From an uncultured Bacteroidales bacterium (GTDB taxonomy: Bacteria > Bacteroidota > Bacteroidia > Bacteroidales > P3): a stretch of DNA of 5,874 bases. The notes under the pieces are model-generated. The model had not been told where the DNA came from, ran no database searches, and was given only the letters and a program-made list of their open reading frames with translations. The position numbers and the translations under genes are program-made. Location: contig CAMNIH010000108.1 of the NCBI GenBank assembly GCA_946540365.1, positions 1 to 5,874 of the forward strand. The letters are read 5' to 3'. This document shows, piece after piece, positions 1-5,874 of the stretch; the first letter of the stretch is position 1; the number at the start of each line of letters is the position of its first letter.

Positions 1-774
1 CTTCTCCTCGGCCTCGCCGGTCTGGCTGTCGAGCTTCTTGTCCATGAAGAAGTAGACGATGAACATGATGAGGGCGATGCAGAGCAGCACCACGCCGAAG
101 GCCACCGAGCGGCTGACGTCGATCGAGCCGCCGAGCTTGGCGAAGTAGGGGCTGAAGATCATGCAGGTAGCCACGCCCAGACGGGCCAGGGCCATCTCGC
201 TGCCCATGGCCAGGGCGGTCTCGCGGCCCTTGAACCACTTGACGATACCACGGCTCACCGTGATGCCGGCCATCTCGCAGCCGCAGCCGAAGATCATGAA
301 GCCGCAGGCGGCCAGCTTGGCGCTGGCAGGCATGCCGCGGTAGAAGGGGGCCACGCCCAGCTCGTCGAAGAGTGGGATGTAGTTCAGGTTGTTCGTGAAC
401 CAGTTGTAGAGGGCCGTGTGGTTGCCTAGCTCGTCAACGCCCACGAAGTTCTCGCTGATGGCGAAGTACTTGATCAGGCCGCCCACCAGCATCACCGAGC
501 CCGAAAGCACGGCCGTGAAGCGCACACCCATCTTGTCGAGGATGATACCGGCGAAGATGAGGAAGAACACGAAGACATTGAGGAACACCTCGGAGCCCTG
601 CATGGTGCCGAAGGCCAGGCTGTCCCAGCCGCGCTCGGTCTGCATCAGGTCCTTGATGGGCGACAGAATGTCCATGAATACGTAGCTGCAGAACATGGCC
701 AGCGCCAGCAGCAGCAGTGCGATCCAGCGCATGGCAGCGCTGTCTCTCAGTGTTTTAATACCAGTTTGTGTCAT
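1..774 (-). CDS. MFS transporter, MFSD1-like, N-terminal half (3' end beyond window)
   Basis: An open frame of 258 codons starts at the ATG at 774 and runs without a stop off the left edge. I read about six hydrophobic segments, near residues 17-37, 62-80, 86-105, 152-176, 187-210 and 223-244, which is the N-terminal six-helix bundle of a 12-TM major facilitator. The TM2-TM3 loop carries GIILDKMGVR (residues 76-85), a good match to MFS motif A (GxxxD-R/K-xGxR/K). Residues 180-200 (WFKGRE, then ALAMG and ARLG) resemble, from memory, the conserved stretch of MFSD1-like and related bacterial transporters. It should sit in the inner membrane and move a small solute; the substrate cannot be read from this half. 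A loop of about 45 residues (106-150) between TM3 and TM4 is longer than usual. The window ends in the charged linker before TM7. The ATG is the first in-frame Met, lies about 32 nt after a predicted transcription start, and has an A-rich leader without Shine-Dalgarno. MFS membership is firm; the subfamily is tentative. Confidence 0.9.
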   Translation of the reverse strand, partial: MTQTGIKTLRDSAAMRWIALLLLALAMFCSYVFMDILSPIKDLMQTERGWDSLAFGTMQGSEVFLNVFVFFLIFAGIILDKMGVRFTAVLSGSVMLVGGLIKYFAISENFVGVDELGNHTALYNWFTNNLNYIPLFDELGVAPFYRGMPASAKLAACGFMIFGCGCEMAGITVSRGIVKWFKGRETALAMGSEMALARLGVATCMIFSPYFAKLGGSIDVSRSVAFGVVLLCIALIMFIVYFFMDKKLDSQTGEAEEK

Positions 775-811
775 ATTTGTTGTTTTTGTTATTATAATCC
801 AATCGGATGTG

Positions 812-819
812 CAAAGATA
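812..819 (-). promoter_or_regulatory. Bacteroidota -7 promoter box for the MFS gene
   Basis: Read on the minus strand the bases are TATCTTTG, an exact match to the Bacteroidota primary sigma factor -7 consensus TAnnTTTG. It lies between the tyrS terminator and the MFS start codon, and would give a 5' leader of roughly 32 nt. I see no convincing TTG/TTTG -33 element at the usual spacing. The call therefore rests on the -7 match, its position, and the nearly identical box upstream of the T9SS gene. Confidence 0.6.
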
Positions 820-850
820 CGAATAAAAATTGATATAAGGGTGGTGGAAA

Positions 851-891
851 TAAAAAAAGTATAAAAAACGCCGAAGGGGTCTCCTTCGGCG
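851..891 (-). terminator. Intrinsic terminator after tyrS
   Basis: A perfect 9-bp inverted repeat pairs CGCCGAAGG (869-877) with CCTTCGGCG (883-891) around a 5-nt loop. On the minus strand it is followed directly by TTTTTTATAC and then another seven T residues. This is a textbook rho-independent terminator 26 nt past the tyrS stop. It separates tyrS from the MFS promoter. On the plus strand there is no T tract after the stem, so it works in one direction only. Confidence 0.9.
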
Positions 892-917
892 CGGTGTGGT
901 GGTCTATGTTTTAAATG

Positions 918-2195
918 CTACTCGACGTTGAGGATGTAGTAGTTCTTCTTGCCTTTCTGGACGAGGATGCATCCGCTGGCGAGGATGTCGGCGGCGGTGA
1001 GGGTGGCGCCCTCGGCCACCTTCTGCTTGTTGACGCTGATGCTGTTCTGCTTCAGCTCGCGGCGTATCTCGCCCTTGCTGGCGAACATGCCCACCTCGGC
1101 GGCCAGGTCGACCAGCGGGGCGCCGGCCTCGATGGTGGCGCGGCTGACCGTGTACTGCGGCACGCCGTCGAAGACGGAGAGCAGCGTCTCGCGGTCGAGG
1201 GCGTTGAGCTGCTCGGTCGTGGCCTTGCCGAAGAGCAGTTCGCTGGCGGCGATGGCGGTGTCGTAGGCCTGCTGGCCGTGGACGCGGATGGTGATGTCCT
1301 TGGCCAGGGCCTTCTGCAGGATGCGCTGCTCGGGGGCCTCGGCGTGCTGCTTCTCGAGGGCTTCGACCTCCTCCTTGGTGAGGAGGGTGAAGATGCGGAT
1401 GTAGCGGGCCGTGTCGACGTCGGAGCAGTTGAGCCAGAACTGGTAGAACTTGTAGGGGCTGGTCTTGGTGGGGTCGAGCCACACGTTGCCACCCTCGGTC
1501 TTGCCGAACTTGGTGCCGTCGGCCTTGGTGATGAGGGGGCAGGTGAGGGCGAAGGCCTCGCCGCCTTCCATGCGGCGGATGAGCTCGGTGCCGGTGGTGA
1601 TATTGCCCCATTGGTCGCTGCCGCCCATCTGCAGGCGGCACCCCTTGGTGCGGTAGAGGGTCAGGAAGTCGTAGCCCTGCAGCAGCTGGTAGCTGAACTC
1701 GGTGAACGAGATGCCGGTCTCCATGCGCTTCTTGACGCTGTCCTTGGTCATCATGTAGTTGACGGTGATGTGCTTGCCCACGTCGCGGATGAAGTCGAGG
1801 AAGAGGTAGTCCTTCATCCAGTCGTAGTTGTTCAGTATCTCGGCCCCGTTGACGGGGTTGTCGAAGTCGAGGAAGCGCTCCAGCTGGTGACGGATGCACT
1901 GCACGTTGTGCTGGATCTCCTCGGGGGTGAGCAGTTTGCGCTCGGCGGCCTTGAAGCTGGGGTCGCCGATCATGCCGGTGGCGCCGCCCACGACGGCCAG
2001 GGGCTTGTGGCCCGCCATCTGCAGGTGCTTGAGCAGCATGATGGAGACGAGGTGGCCGATATGCAGCGAGTCGGCCGTGGGGTCGATGCCCACGTAGGCC
2101 GTGGTGACCTCTTTGTTGAGTTGTTCCTCGGTGCCGGGCATCATGTCGTGGATCATGCCGCGCCACTTCAATTCTTCTACAAGGTTTGTGTTCAT
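918..2195 (-). CDS. tyrS: Tyrosyl-tRNA synthetase
   Basis: This cytoplasmic class I aminoacyl-tRNA synthetase charges tRNA-Tyr with tyrosine using ATP. The 425-aa length is normal for bacterial TyrRS. The Rossmann catalytic domain starts with [15 protein letters not shown] (34-48), holding the HIGH signature at 45-48. The tyrosine-pocket residues known from the Geobacillus enzyme fall at the same numbers here: Y34, D78, Y169, Q173 and D176. GGSDQWGN is at 191-198. The KMSKS loop appears as KFGKT (229-233), the form usual for this TyrS type. An alpha-helical anticodon-binding region follows, then an S4 RNA-binding domain at about 355-422. The start is secure because a TAG stop lies in frame immediately before the ATG. 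The leader is AT-rich, with neither a Shine-Dalgarno sequence nor a clear -7 box in the 37 nt after the preceding hairpin, so its promoter is unresolved. No catalytic residue is missing and the frame is intact. Confidence 0.98.
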   Translation of the reverse strand: MNTNLVEELKWRGMIHDMMPGTEEQLNKEVTTAYVGIDPTADSLHIGHLVSIMLLKHLQMAGHKPLAVVGGATGMIGDPSFKAAERKLLTPEEIQHNVQCIRHQLERFLDFDNPVNGAEILNNYDWMKDYLFLDFIRDVGKHITVNYMMTKDSVKKRMETGISFTEFSYQLLQGYDFLTLYRTKGCRLQMGGSDQWGNITTGTELIRRMEGGEAFALTCPLITKADGTKFGKTEGGNVWLDPTKTSPYKFYQFWLNCSDVDTARYIRIFTLLTKEEVEALEKQHAEAPEQRILQKALAKDITIRVHGQQAYDTAIAASELLFGKATTEQLNALDRETLLSVFDGVPQYTVSRATIEAGAPLVDLAAEVGMFASKGEIRRELKQNSISVNKQKVAEGATLTAADILASGCILVQKGKKNYYILNVE

Positions 2196-2220
2196 CTATT
2201 AATAATATAATATGTATACT

Positions 2221-2270
2221 TTATTATAAAAGAGAAGAGGTGCTGCTCTCATCGGGGCGGCACCTCTTCT
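2221..2270 (-). terminator. Probable intrinsic terminator after the T9SS gene
   Basis: An 11-bp perfect inverted repeat pairs AGAAGAGGTGC (2233-2243) with GCACCTCTTCT (2260-2270), with a 16-nt intervening loop in which two further pairs could form. On the minus strand the stem is followed by CTTTTATAATAAA, a short U-rich tract. It begins 16 nt past the stop of the large secreted protein and lies 37 nt before the tyrS start. The T run is weaker than that of the tyrS terminator, so partial read-through into tyrS is possible. Confidence 0.78.
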
Positions 2271-2286
2271 GTGCTTGGCAACCCGG

Positions 2287-5200
2287 TTAACGAACGATCA
2301 TCTTGCTGGCAGCGGTGTGGCCGCCGATGATGACGTTGACCAGATACATACCCTTGGCCATGCCTTCGGTGCCGATGGTGAAGATCTGCTCGCCTTCGTT
2401 GACGTAGCCGAGGCGGCGCTCGCTGACCATGCGGCCGTTGAGGTCGTAGATGCGCAGCGTGGCGTTGCCGGCCACGGCGGCGTTGAGGGCCATGTTGGCC
2501 TCACCCATGACGGGGTTGGGGTAGATGCTGACGCTGCTCTCGCCATTGCCGTTGACGGTGGGCACGCCGACGTTGGGATCCACATACTCGTTCTCGCGGT
2601 CGGTGACGTAGGTCATGTCCATGAAAATACCGCGGCCGTAGGTGCCGAAGTAGATGGCGCGCGGCCATTTGGTCTTGGCGAAGACGTAGTTGTTCTCGGT
2701 GATGCCGGTGTGGGTCGTGTGGCGACGGATGGGCAGGGCGTTGGTCTGCTGCACGATCGAGGTCACAGGAACGCCGCGCAGGTACTCGTACTGCTCCCAG
2801 TGCGGGGTGGAGGCATTCTCGAGGTACACGAAGACACCGTCCGAGGTGCCGACGTAGATGTTGCCGGTCGAATCCTCAATCATGGCGCTGTAGGCGGGGA
2901 TGCCGCTGTGGCCGGTGATGGGGAGCATGGTCACGTTGCTGCTGCTGTTCCAGTTATCGGAGCTGGCGTTGTTGATGACCATCACGTTGGCCATGGCGTC
3001 GGAGTAGTCCTCGAAGGTCACCACGATGCGGTCGTGGCCGGGACGCGGGTCGACGGCGATGGAGCTGATCGGGCGGTTGAACCACTCGTTCTCGCCACCG
3101 CGCAGGAACTTGGTGTCGCGCAGCTTGCGGCTGTTGGTGTCGCTGGCGGCATTCAGCTCGCCGCGGGTGATGCTGGGATACTGGTTGAAGTTGATGGTCT
3201 CGAAGCCCTTGATGCGGATTAGCTGCGAGCGGTGTTTCTGGGTGTCGAAGGTGCTCACGTAGGCGAAGCGGCCGTCGGGGCTCATGATGGCGTTGCGCGG
3301 ATAGAGGGTGCTGGTACCGGTCAGGTCGCTGCGGCGGACCGAGTAGATCGGGGCCCACCACATGAACTTCTCACGCAGTTCGGCCTTGACCTCGGCAGCC
3401 AGGTTGTTGTCGGCGTCGGTCAGCGAGTCGTAGATCTTGCTGAAGTCGTTGGGCATCCACGAGTAGAGGACCGAGGTCTGGTTGCTGGTGGTGGCGGCAA
3501 CGATGAGCATGCGCGACACCACGGGGTTCTTCACCAGGAAGGTGTCGGCCACGGTGGCGTTGCGGTTGCGGTGGGCGACCTTGAAGGCGGTCAGGAAATC
3601 CCGCGTGAAGGTGAACTCGAAGGGATAGTCCGAGTTGTTCTTGCTGAGGAAGATGGCCTTGTCGCCCTCCTTGAGGACGATGGTCGAATCCATGTTGATC
3701 CAGGTGGTGTCGCCGTTGTCGGCCTTGGCGAAGTAGTAGCCGCGCAGGTCGAGGGTCACCTTGATGCTGTCCTTGTAGTAGGTGTCGTTGCTGTTCTCCC
3801 AGAGCGAGATGTTGCCGATGGCGGGGCCGCCCTTGACGTCGGTGGTGAGGAAGTTGCTTCCGCGGGTCCAGGTCTGGGTGTTGGTGAAGTCGAGGTAGTC
3901 GTCGTAGGCGCGGCCGATATTGCCGTTGGCCGACGAGACGAAGATGTTGCGGTGGGGCTGGACGCTGACCTGCTGGAAGGCCGAGGCGGCCACCTTGCCG
4001 CCGTTGCCGGTCCACAGGATGTTGGCGTCGTGGTTCAGGTCGCCCAGCGTGCCGTCGTCGTACCACGACACGAAGGTGTTGCTGCCGAAGTTGTGCTCCG
4101 AACGCGACTCGATGAAGGGGCATGCGTTGTTGGTGGCGCCGCTGATGACCGAGGCGTCGGGCGTCACGGCCACGCTGTTGATCTGCACGTTGTTCATGCC
4201 GCGGTTGAGGTTCTCGAACATGTTGAAGTCGGTCTCGGTGCTGTAGATGCCGCCGTCGGTGGCAATATAATAGGTGTGGTAGATGTCATGGCCGTTGATG
4301 GTGCTGACGGCCTCTCTGCTGTAGACGGGGATGATCTGCTGGATGCCCGAGTGGACGAAGACGGCCGTGTTGAAGACGCTCGACATGTAGTCGCCGCGGT
4401 TGAGCTCGAACTCGCTGTACGAGTTTTTGGTCCACTGGAAGTTGGCACCGTCGATGAAGCCCTCGCCGGTCCAGATGTTGGTGCCGCCGATGAAGATGCG
4501 CTTGGGGTTCGACGGGTCGACGGCGATGGCGCCGCAGGTGGTGCCGCTGTTGAACGACAGGGGCATGACCGAGGCGGTGGCCAGGGCCGACCACACCTGG
4601 CCGTTGGTGGTCAGGTAGATGTTCTGCATCAGGCCCACCGAGTCGATCACCATGGCGTAGAGGTGGCTGTTGTCCGACGGGGCCAGGGCCAGCTTGATGG
4701 CGAGGTTGCGGCCGCCGAAGGCGCTGTTCGACGACGAGATGTTGATGGGCGTGGGCGTGCTGCGTATGGCCAGGGTGCTGATCTTGTACAGCTGGTTGCC
4801 GATGGTGAAATAGCCCATGTTGAGGCTGCGCGACACGACGAACTGGTCGATGTTGCCGCTCATCACCTGGGTGGCGCTGTTGCTCCACTGCGATTCGATG
4901 TTGCTCTGGCTGAGGTCGATGAACCAGCGGTAGAGGCCGGTGTTGGTGGCGGCGTAGAGGTAGAACTCGTTGCCACGCTGGATGTATTCGAGTTTGCGCA
5001 CGGCGCCGAAGAGCTCGTTCTGCTCGGGGCTGGTGTAGGCGATCACGGCGAAGGTGTCGGTGGCGGGGTTGTAGCGGAAGATGCCGCGACCCTTGGACGA
5101 CATCTTGCCGTAGGTGGAACCGATGCCGTAGGTGTCGTCACCGGTGCCGACGAAGATCGTGCCGTCGGGAGCCTGCACAAGGGCGCTCACGGGCAGCACC

Positions 5201-5538
5201 TCCTCGATGTTGGTTTCGGGGTTGATGTAGCGCACCAGATGCCACGAGGTGGTGTTGGAGATGAGCCTGGTCAGCAGCCCGGCGTCGGTGACGCTGGGAT
5301 AGAGCCGCTTGAGAAGATTGGTGTCCGTCGAGCGGACGTACAGACCGCCCGAGGCGGCACCGGCGTAGAGCGTGGTCTGGCTGCTGTCGCGCTGGTCGGC
5401 AATGACGCACGACACTTTTCCGCCGATATTGGCAGGGCCAATCTCAACGAAGTTGTTGTCGGTTTGGGCTTGCGTCGCCCCTCCCGTCAAAGCCATTAAG
5501 CCTGCAAACAAGCCGAGTAGTACTTTGTTTCTTTTCAT
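2287..5538 (-). CDS. Secreted beta-propeller-like protein with T9SS type A sorting domain
   Basis: The 1083-aa product has a signal peptide (residues 1-24: KRNK, a hydrophobic core, then ATQA) with probable cleavage before Q25. There is no lipobox Cys, so it is not a lipoprotein. The mature protein opens with GPANIGG (34-40) and a blade-like run ending in SGGLYVRSTD (63-72). Similar strand motifs recur: GTGDDTYGIG (131-140), TNTGLYRW (198-205), ATDGGIYSTETD (426-437), YVGTSDGVF (895-903) and GTYGRGIF (965-972). A degenerate Asp box, TTNGQVW, is at 310-316. These patterns suggest BNR/sortilin-type or WD40-like beta-propeller folds, probably two, interrupted at about 574-680 by a different beta-rich segment. 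The last 83 residues are a type A T9SS sorting domain: YPNP (1006-1009), YDLNGRMV (1031-1038), GMYLVNV (1063-1069) and terminal KMIVR. Such proteins cross the outer membrane by T9SS, lose this domain, and are anchored to the surface or released. No catalytic set is visible; function is unknown. An in-frame TAA two codons upstream fixes the start. Confidence 0.93.
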   Translation of the reverse strand: MKRNKVLLGLFAGLMALTGGATQAQTDNNFVEIGPANIGGKVSCVIADQRDSSQTTLYAGAASGGLYVRSTDTNLLKRLYPSVTDAGLLTRLISNTTSWHLVRYINPETNIEEVLPVSALVQAPDGTIFVGTGDDTYGIGSTYGKMSSKGRGIFRYNPATDTFAVIAYTSPEQNELFGAVRKLEYIQRGNEFYLYAATNTGLYRWFIDLSQSNIESQWSNSATQVMSGNIDQFVVSRSLNMGYFTIGNQLYKISTLAIRSTPTPINISSSNSAFGGRNLAIKLALAPSDNSHLYAMVIDSVGLMQNIYLTTNGQVWSALATASVMPLSFNSGTTCGAIAVDPSNPKRIFIGGTNIWTGEGFIDGANFQWTKNSYSEFELNRGDYMSSVFNTAVFVHSGIQQIIPVYSREAVSTINGHDIYHTYYIATDGGIYSTETDFNMFENLNRGMNNVQINSVAVTPDASVISGATNNACPFIESRSEHNFGSNTFVSWYDDGTLGDLNHDANILWTGNGGKVAASAFQQVSVQPHRNIFVSSANGNIGRAYDDYLDFTNTQTWTRGSNFLTTDVKGGPAIGNISLWENSNDTYYKDSIKVTLDLRGYYFAKADNGDTTWINMDSTIVLKEGDKAIFLSKNNSDYPFEFTFTRDFLTAFKVAHRNRNATVADTFLVKNPVVSRMLIVAATTSNQTSVLYSWMPNDFSKIYDSLTDADNNLAAEVKAELREKFMWWAPIYSVRRSDLTGTSTLYPRNAIMSPDGRFAYVSTFDTQKHRSQLIRIKGFETINFNQYPSITRGELNAASDTNSRKLRDTKFLRGGENEWFNRPISSIAVDPRPGHDRIVVTFEDYSDAMANVMVINNASSDNWNSSSNVTMLPITGHSGIPAYSAMIEDSTGNIYVGTSDGVFVYLENASTPHWEQYEYLRGVPVTSIVQQTNALPIRRHTTHTGITENNYVFAKTKWPRAIYFGTYGRGIFMDMTYVTDRENEYVDPNVGVPTVNGNGESSVSIYPNPVMGEANMALNAAVAGNATLRIYDLNGRMVSERRLGYVNEGEQIFTIGTEGMAKGMYLVNVIIGGHTAASKMIVR

Positions 5539-5591
5539 AAGTTATTATTTATTAATTTGTTGTTTCAATTCTTGACAAAAGTTTTAATGCA

Positions 5592-5599
5592 CAAAGATA
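5592..5599 (-). promoter_or_regulatory. Bacteroidota -7 promoter box for the T9SS gene
   Basis: The minus-strand sequence is TATCTTTG, exactly matching TAnnTTTG and identical to the box before the MFS gene. It would place the transcription start near 5586, giving a leader of about 48 nt that is A/T-rich and lacks a Shine-Dalgarno sequence. At about 18 nt upstream there is only a weak -33 candidate (TTTCG, 5618-5622). Flanking A and T tracts could act as an UP-like or bent-DNA element. Confidence 0.65.
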
Positions 5600-5649
5600 C
5601 AAAAAAAATCGAATATGCGAAACATTTTTTTTAATATGTCGAAAAAAAA

Positions 5650-5816
5650 CGCTTCGGTACCCCTCGCCGGGCGTGTGCCCGGGCGCCTGGCCGCAGGCGG
5701 AGCGTGTCTGCTGTGCGCAAGGTGCAGAACCGTCTGTGGGACAGACGTGTATCGCCGGTCGGAGCGGCCGCTGCGCCGGGTGGACGGCCCCACCTTGATG
5801 CACTGCCCACACAGGG
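5650..5816. other. GC-rich hairpin-dense block, possible structured RNA
   Basis: Three perfect hairpins are visible: CCGGGC-GTGT-GCCCGG (5667-5682), CGCCTG-GCCG-CAGGCG (5684-5699) and CGTCTGT-GGG-ACAGACG (5731-5747). Longer-range complements enclose some of them. CAAGGTG (5718-5724) pairs with CACCTTG (5791-5797), extended by GTGC (5713-5716) with GCAC (5800-5803). GGCCG (5766-5770) pairs with CGGCC (5785-5789). CGCT (5650-5653) pairs with AGCG (5701-5704). On the minus strand the block ends exactly at eight T residues (5649-5642), so it could be a structured RNA with its own terminator or the 3' untranslated end of an upstream transcript. It matches no RNA family I can recognise: I see no tmRNA, RNase P or SRP signatures. 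It could equally be a dispersed palindromic repeat element. Confidence 0.45.
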
Positions 5817-5829
5817 TCAAGTCAAGGTT

Positions 5830-5874
5830 TTCTTCAGTCGTTCTTCAGTCGTTCTTCAGTCGTTCTTCAGTGAT
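5830..5874. repeat. 11-bp tandem repeat (TTCTTCAGTCG), about 4 units, reaching window edge
   Basis: Three identical units of TTCTTCAGTCG (5830-5840, 5841-5851, 5852-5862) are followed by a fourth that matches for nine bases (TTCTTCAGT) and then diverges to GAT at the window end. The unit length is not a multiple of three. On the minus strand each unit contains TGA, so successive units close all three minus-strand reading frames. The array may continue beyond the window. Confidence 0.95.

Larger units (their letters stand above)
5539..5829. other. Long intergenic region with AT-rich promoter half and GC-rich block
   Basis: No gene can be supported here; with the repeat that follows, the gene-free stretch reaches the window edge (336 bases). 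Bases 5539-5649 are AT-rich and hold the leader and promoter of the T9SS gene, with A8 at 5601-5608, T8 at 5625-5632 and A8 at 5642-5649. Bases 5650-5820 switch sharply to GC-rich sequence full of short inverted repeats. Two overlapping minus-strand frames of 86 and 78 codons cross the block. They have low-complexity Arg/Pro/Cys/Gln-rich translations and run through the promoter, so I do not call them. A plus-strand frame is open from 5635 to the window end but has no ATG. Confidence 0.8.

Noticed and set aside
161..685. Plus-strand frames of 60 and 89 codons within the MFS region
   Set aside because: They lie antisense to a clear six-TM transporter half with an MFS motif and show no recognisable features.
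915..2210. A 431-codon plus-strand frame and a 420-codon second minus-strand frame over tyrS
   Set aside because: tyrS is unambiguous in its own frame with all catalytic motifs. The other frames give compositionally biased shadows (Leu/Val/Gly-rich or Arg/His/Pro-rich).
2196..2286. T-box riboswitch controlling tyrS
   Set aside because: The leader is too short for the stem I/specifier and antiterminator, has no T-box motif, and T-boxes are not typical of Bacteroidota.
2275..3222. A 315-codon plus-strand frame over the 3' end of the secreted protein gene
   Set aside because: Val/Gly/Ala/Asp/His-rich shadow of the same GC3 effect, with no leader, promoter or domain.
3232..5499. A 755-codon plus-strand open frame antisense to the secreted protein gene
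   Set aside because: The strong G/C third-position bias of the real gene removes stop codons from the opposite strand. The translation is low-complexity (Val/Gly/Ala/Asp/His-rich) with no domain, while the minus-strand frame has a signal peptide and T9SS domain.
5763..5772. 10-bp palindrome AGCGGCCGCT as an operator
   Set aside because: It lies about 165 bp upstream of the -7 box inside GC-rich sequence where such palindromes occur readily by chance; no second copy or regulator gene is present.
5552..5820. Minus-strand frames of 86 and 78 codons crossing the GC-rich block
   Set aside because: They overlap each other in different frames, run through the promoter and poly-A/T tracts of the T9SS gene, and have skewed composition; noncoding structure explains the block better.
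5635..5874. Plus-strand frame open to the window edge through the hairpin block and repeats
   Set aside because: It has no ATG start, is Arg/Pro/Ala-rich, and ends in a repeat that is stop-free on this strand by its own sequence; openness is expected in GC-rich DNA.
5830..5874. Possible CRISPR array
   Set aside because: The units are contiguous 11-mers with no spacers, far shorter than CRISPR repeats.

Overview
The window looks like a piece of a Bacteroidota chromosome, most likely order Bacteroidales. Three things point there: a protein with a type IX secretion (T9SS) C-terminal sorting domain, two copies of the Bacteroidota -7 promoter box (TATCTTTG), and A/T-rich leaders without Shine-Dalgarno sequences. 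Coding DNA is GC-rich, with third positions strongly biased to G/C, while the intergenic gaps are very AT-rich. That fits a high-GC, T9SS-positive member of the order better than Bacteroides itself. Genus cannot be fixed from sequence alone.

All three genes lie on the minus strand, so transcription runs from high to low coordinates. From right to left: (1) 5539-5874, a gene-free stretch with an 11-bp tandem repeat at the window edge, a GC-rich hairpin-dense block, and an AT-rich promoter region. (2) 2287-5538, a large secreted beta-propeller-type protein (1083 aa) with a signal peptide and a T9SS type A sorting domain. (3) 2221-2270, a terminator hairpin. (4) 918-2195, tyrS, tyrosyl-tRNA synthetase. 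(5) 851-891, a strong intrinsic terminator. (6) 1-774, the N-terminal half of a 12-TM MFS transporter resembling the MFSD1-like group, running off the left edge and served by its own promoter.

The genes do not form an obvious functional pathway. The terminators and separate promoter boxes suggest mostly independent transcription units: a housekeeping tRNA synthetase between a surface or secreted protein of unknown role and an inner-membrane transporter. No convincing mobile element, CRISPR array, tRNA or rRNA was found. I do not see a clearly new multi-gene system. The parts most worth a second look are the GC-rich hairpin block and 11-bp repeats upstream of the T9SS gene, and the uncharacterised T9SS cargo with its apparent inserted beta-rich segment.
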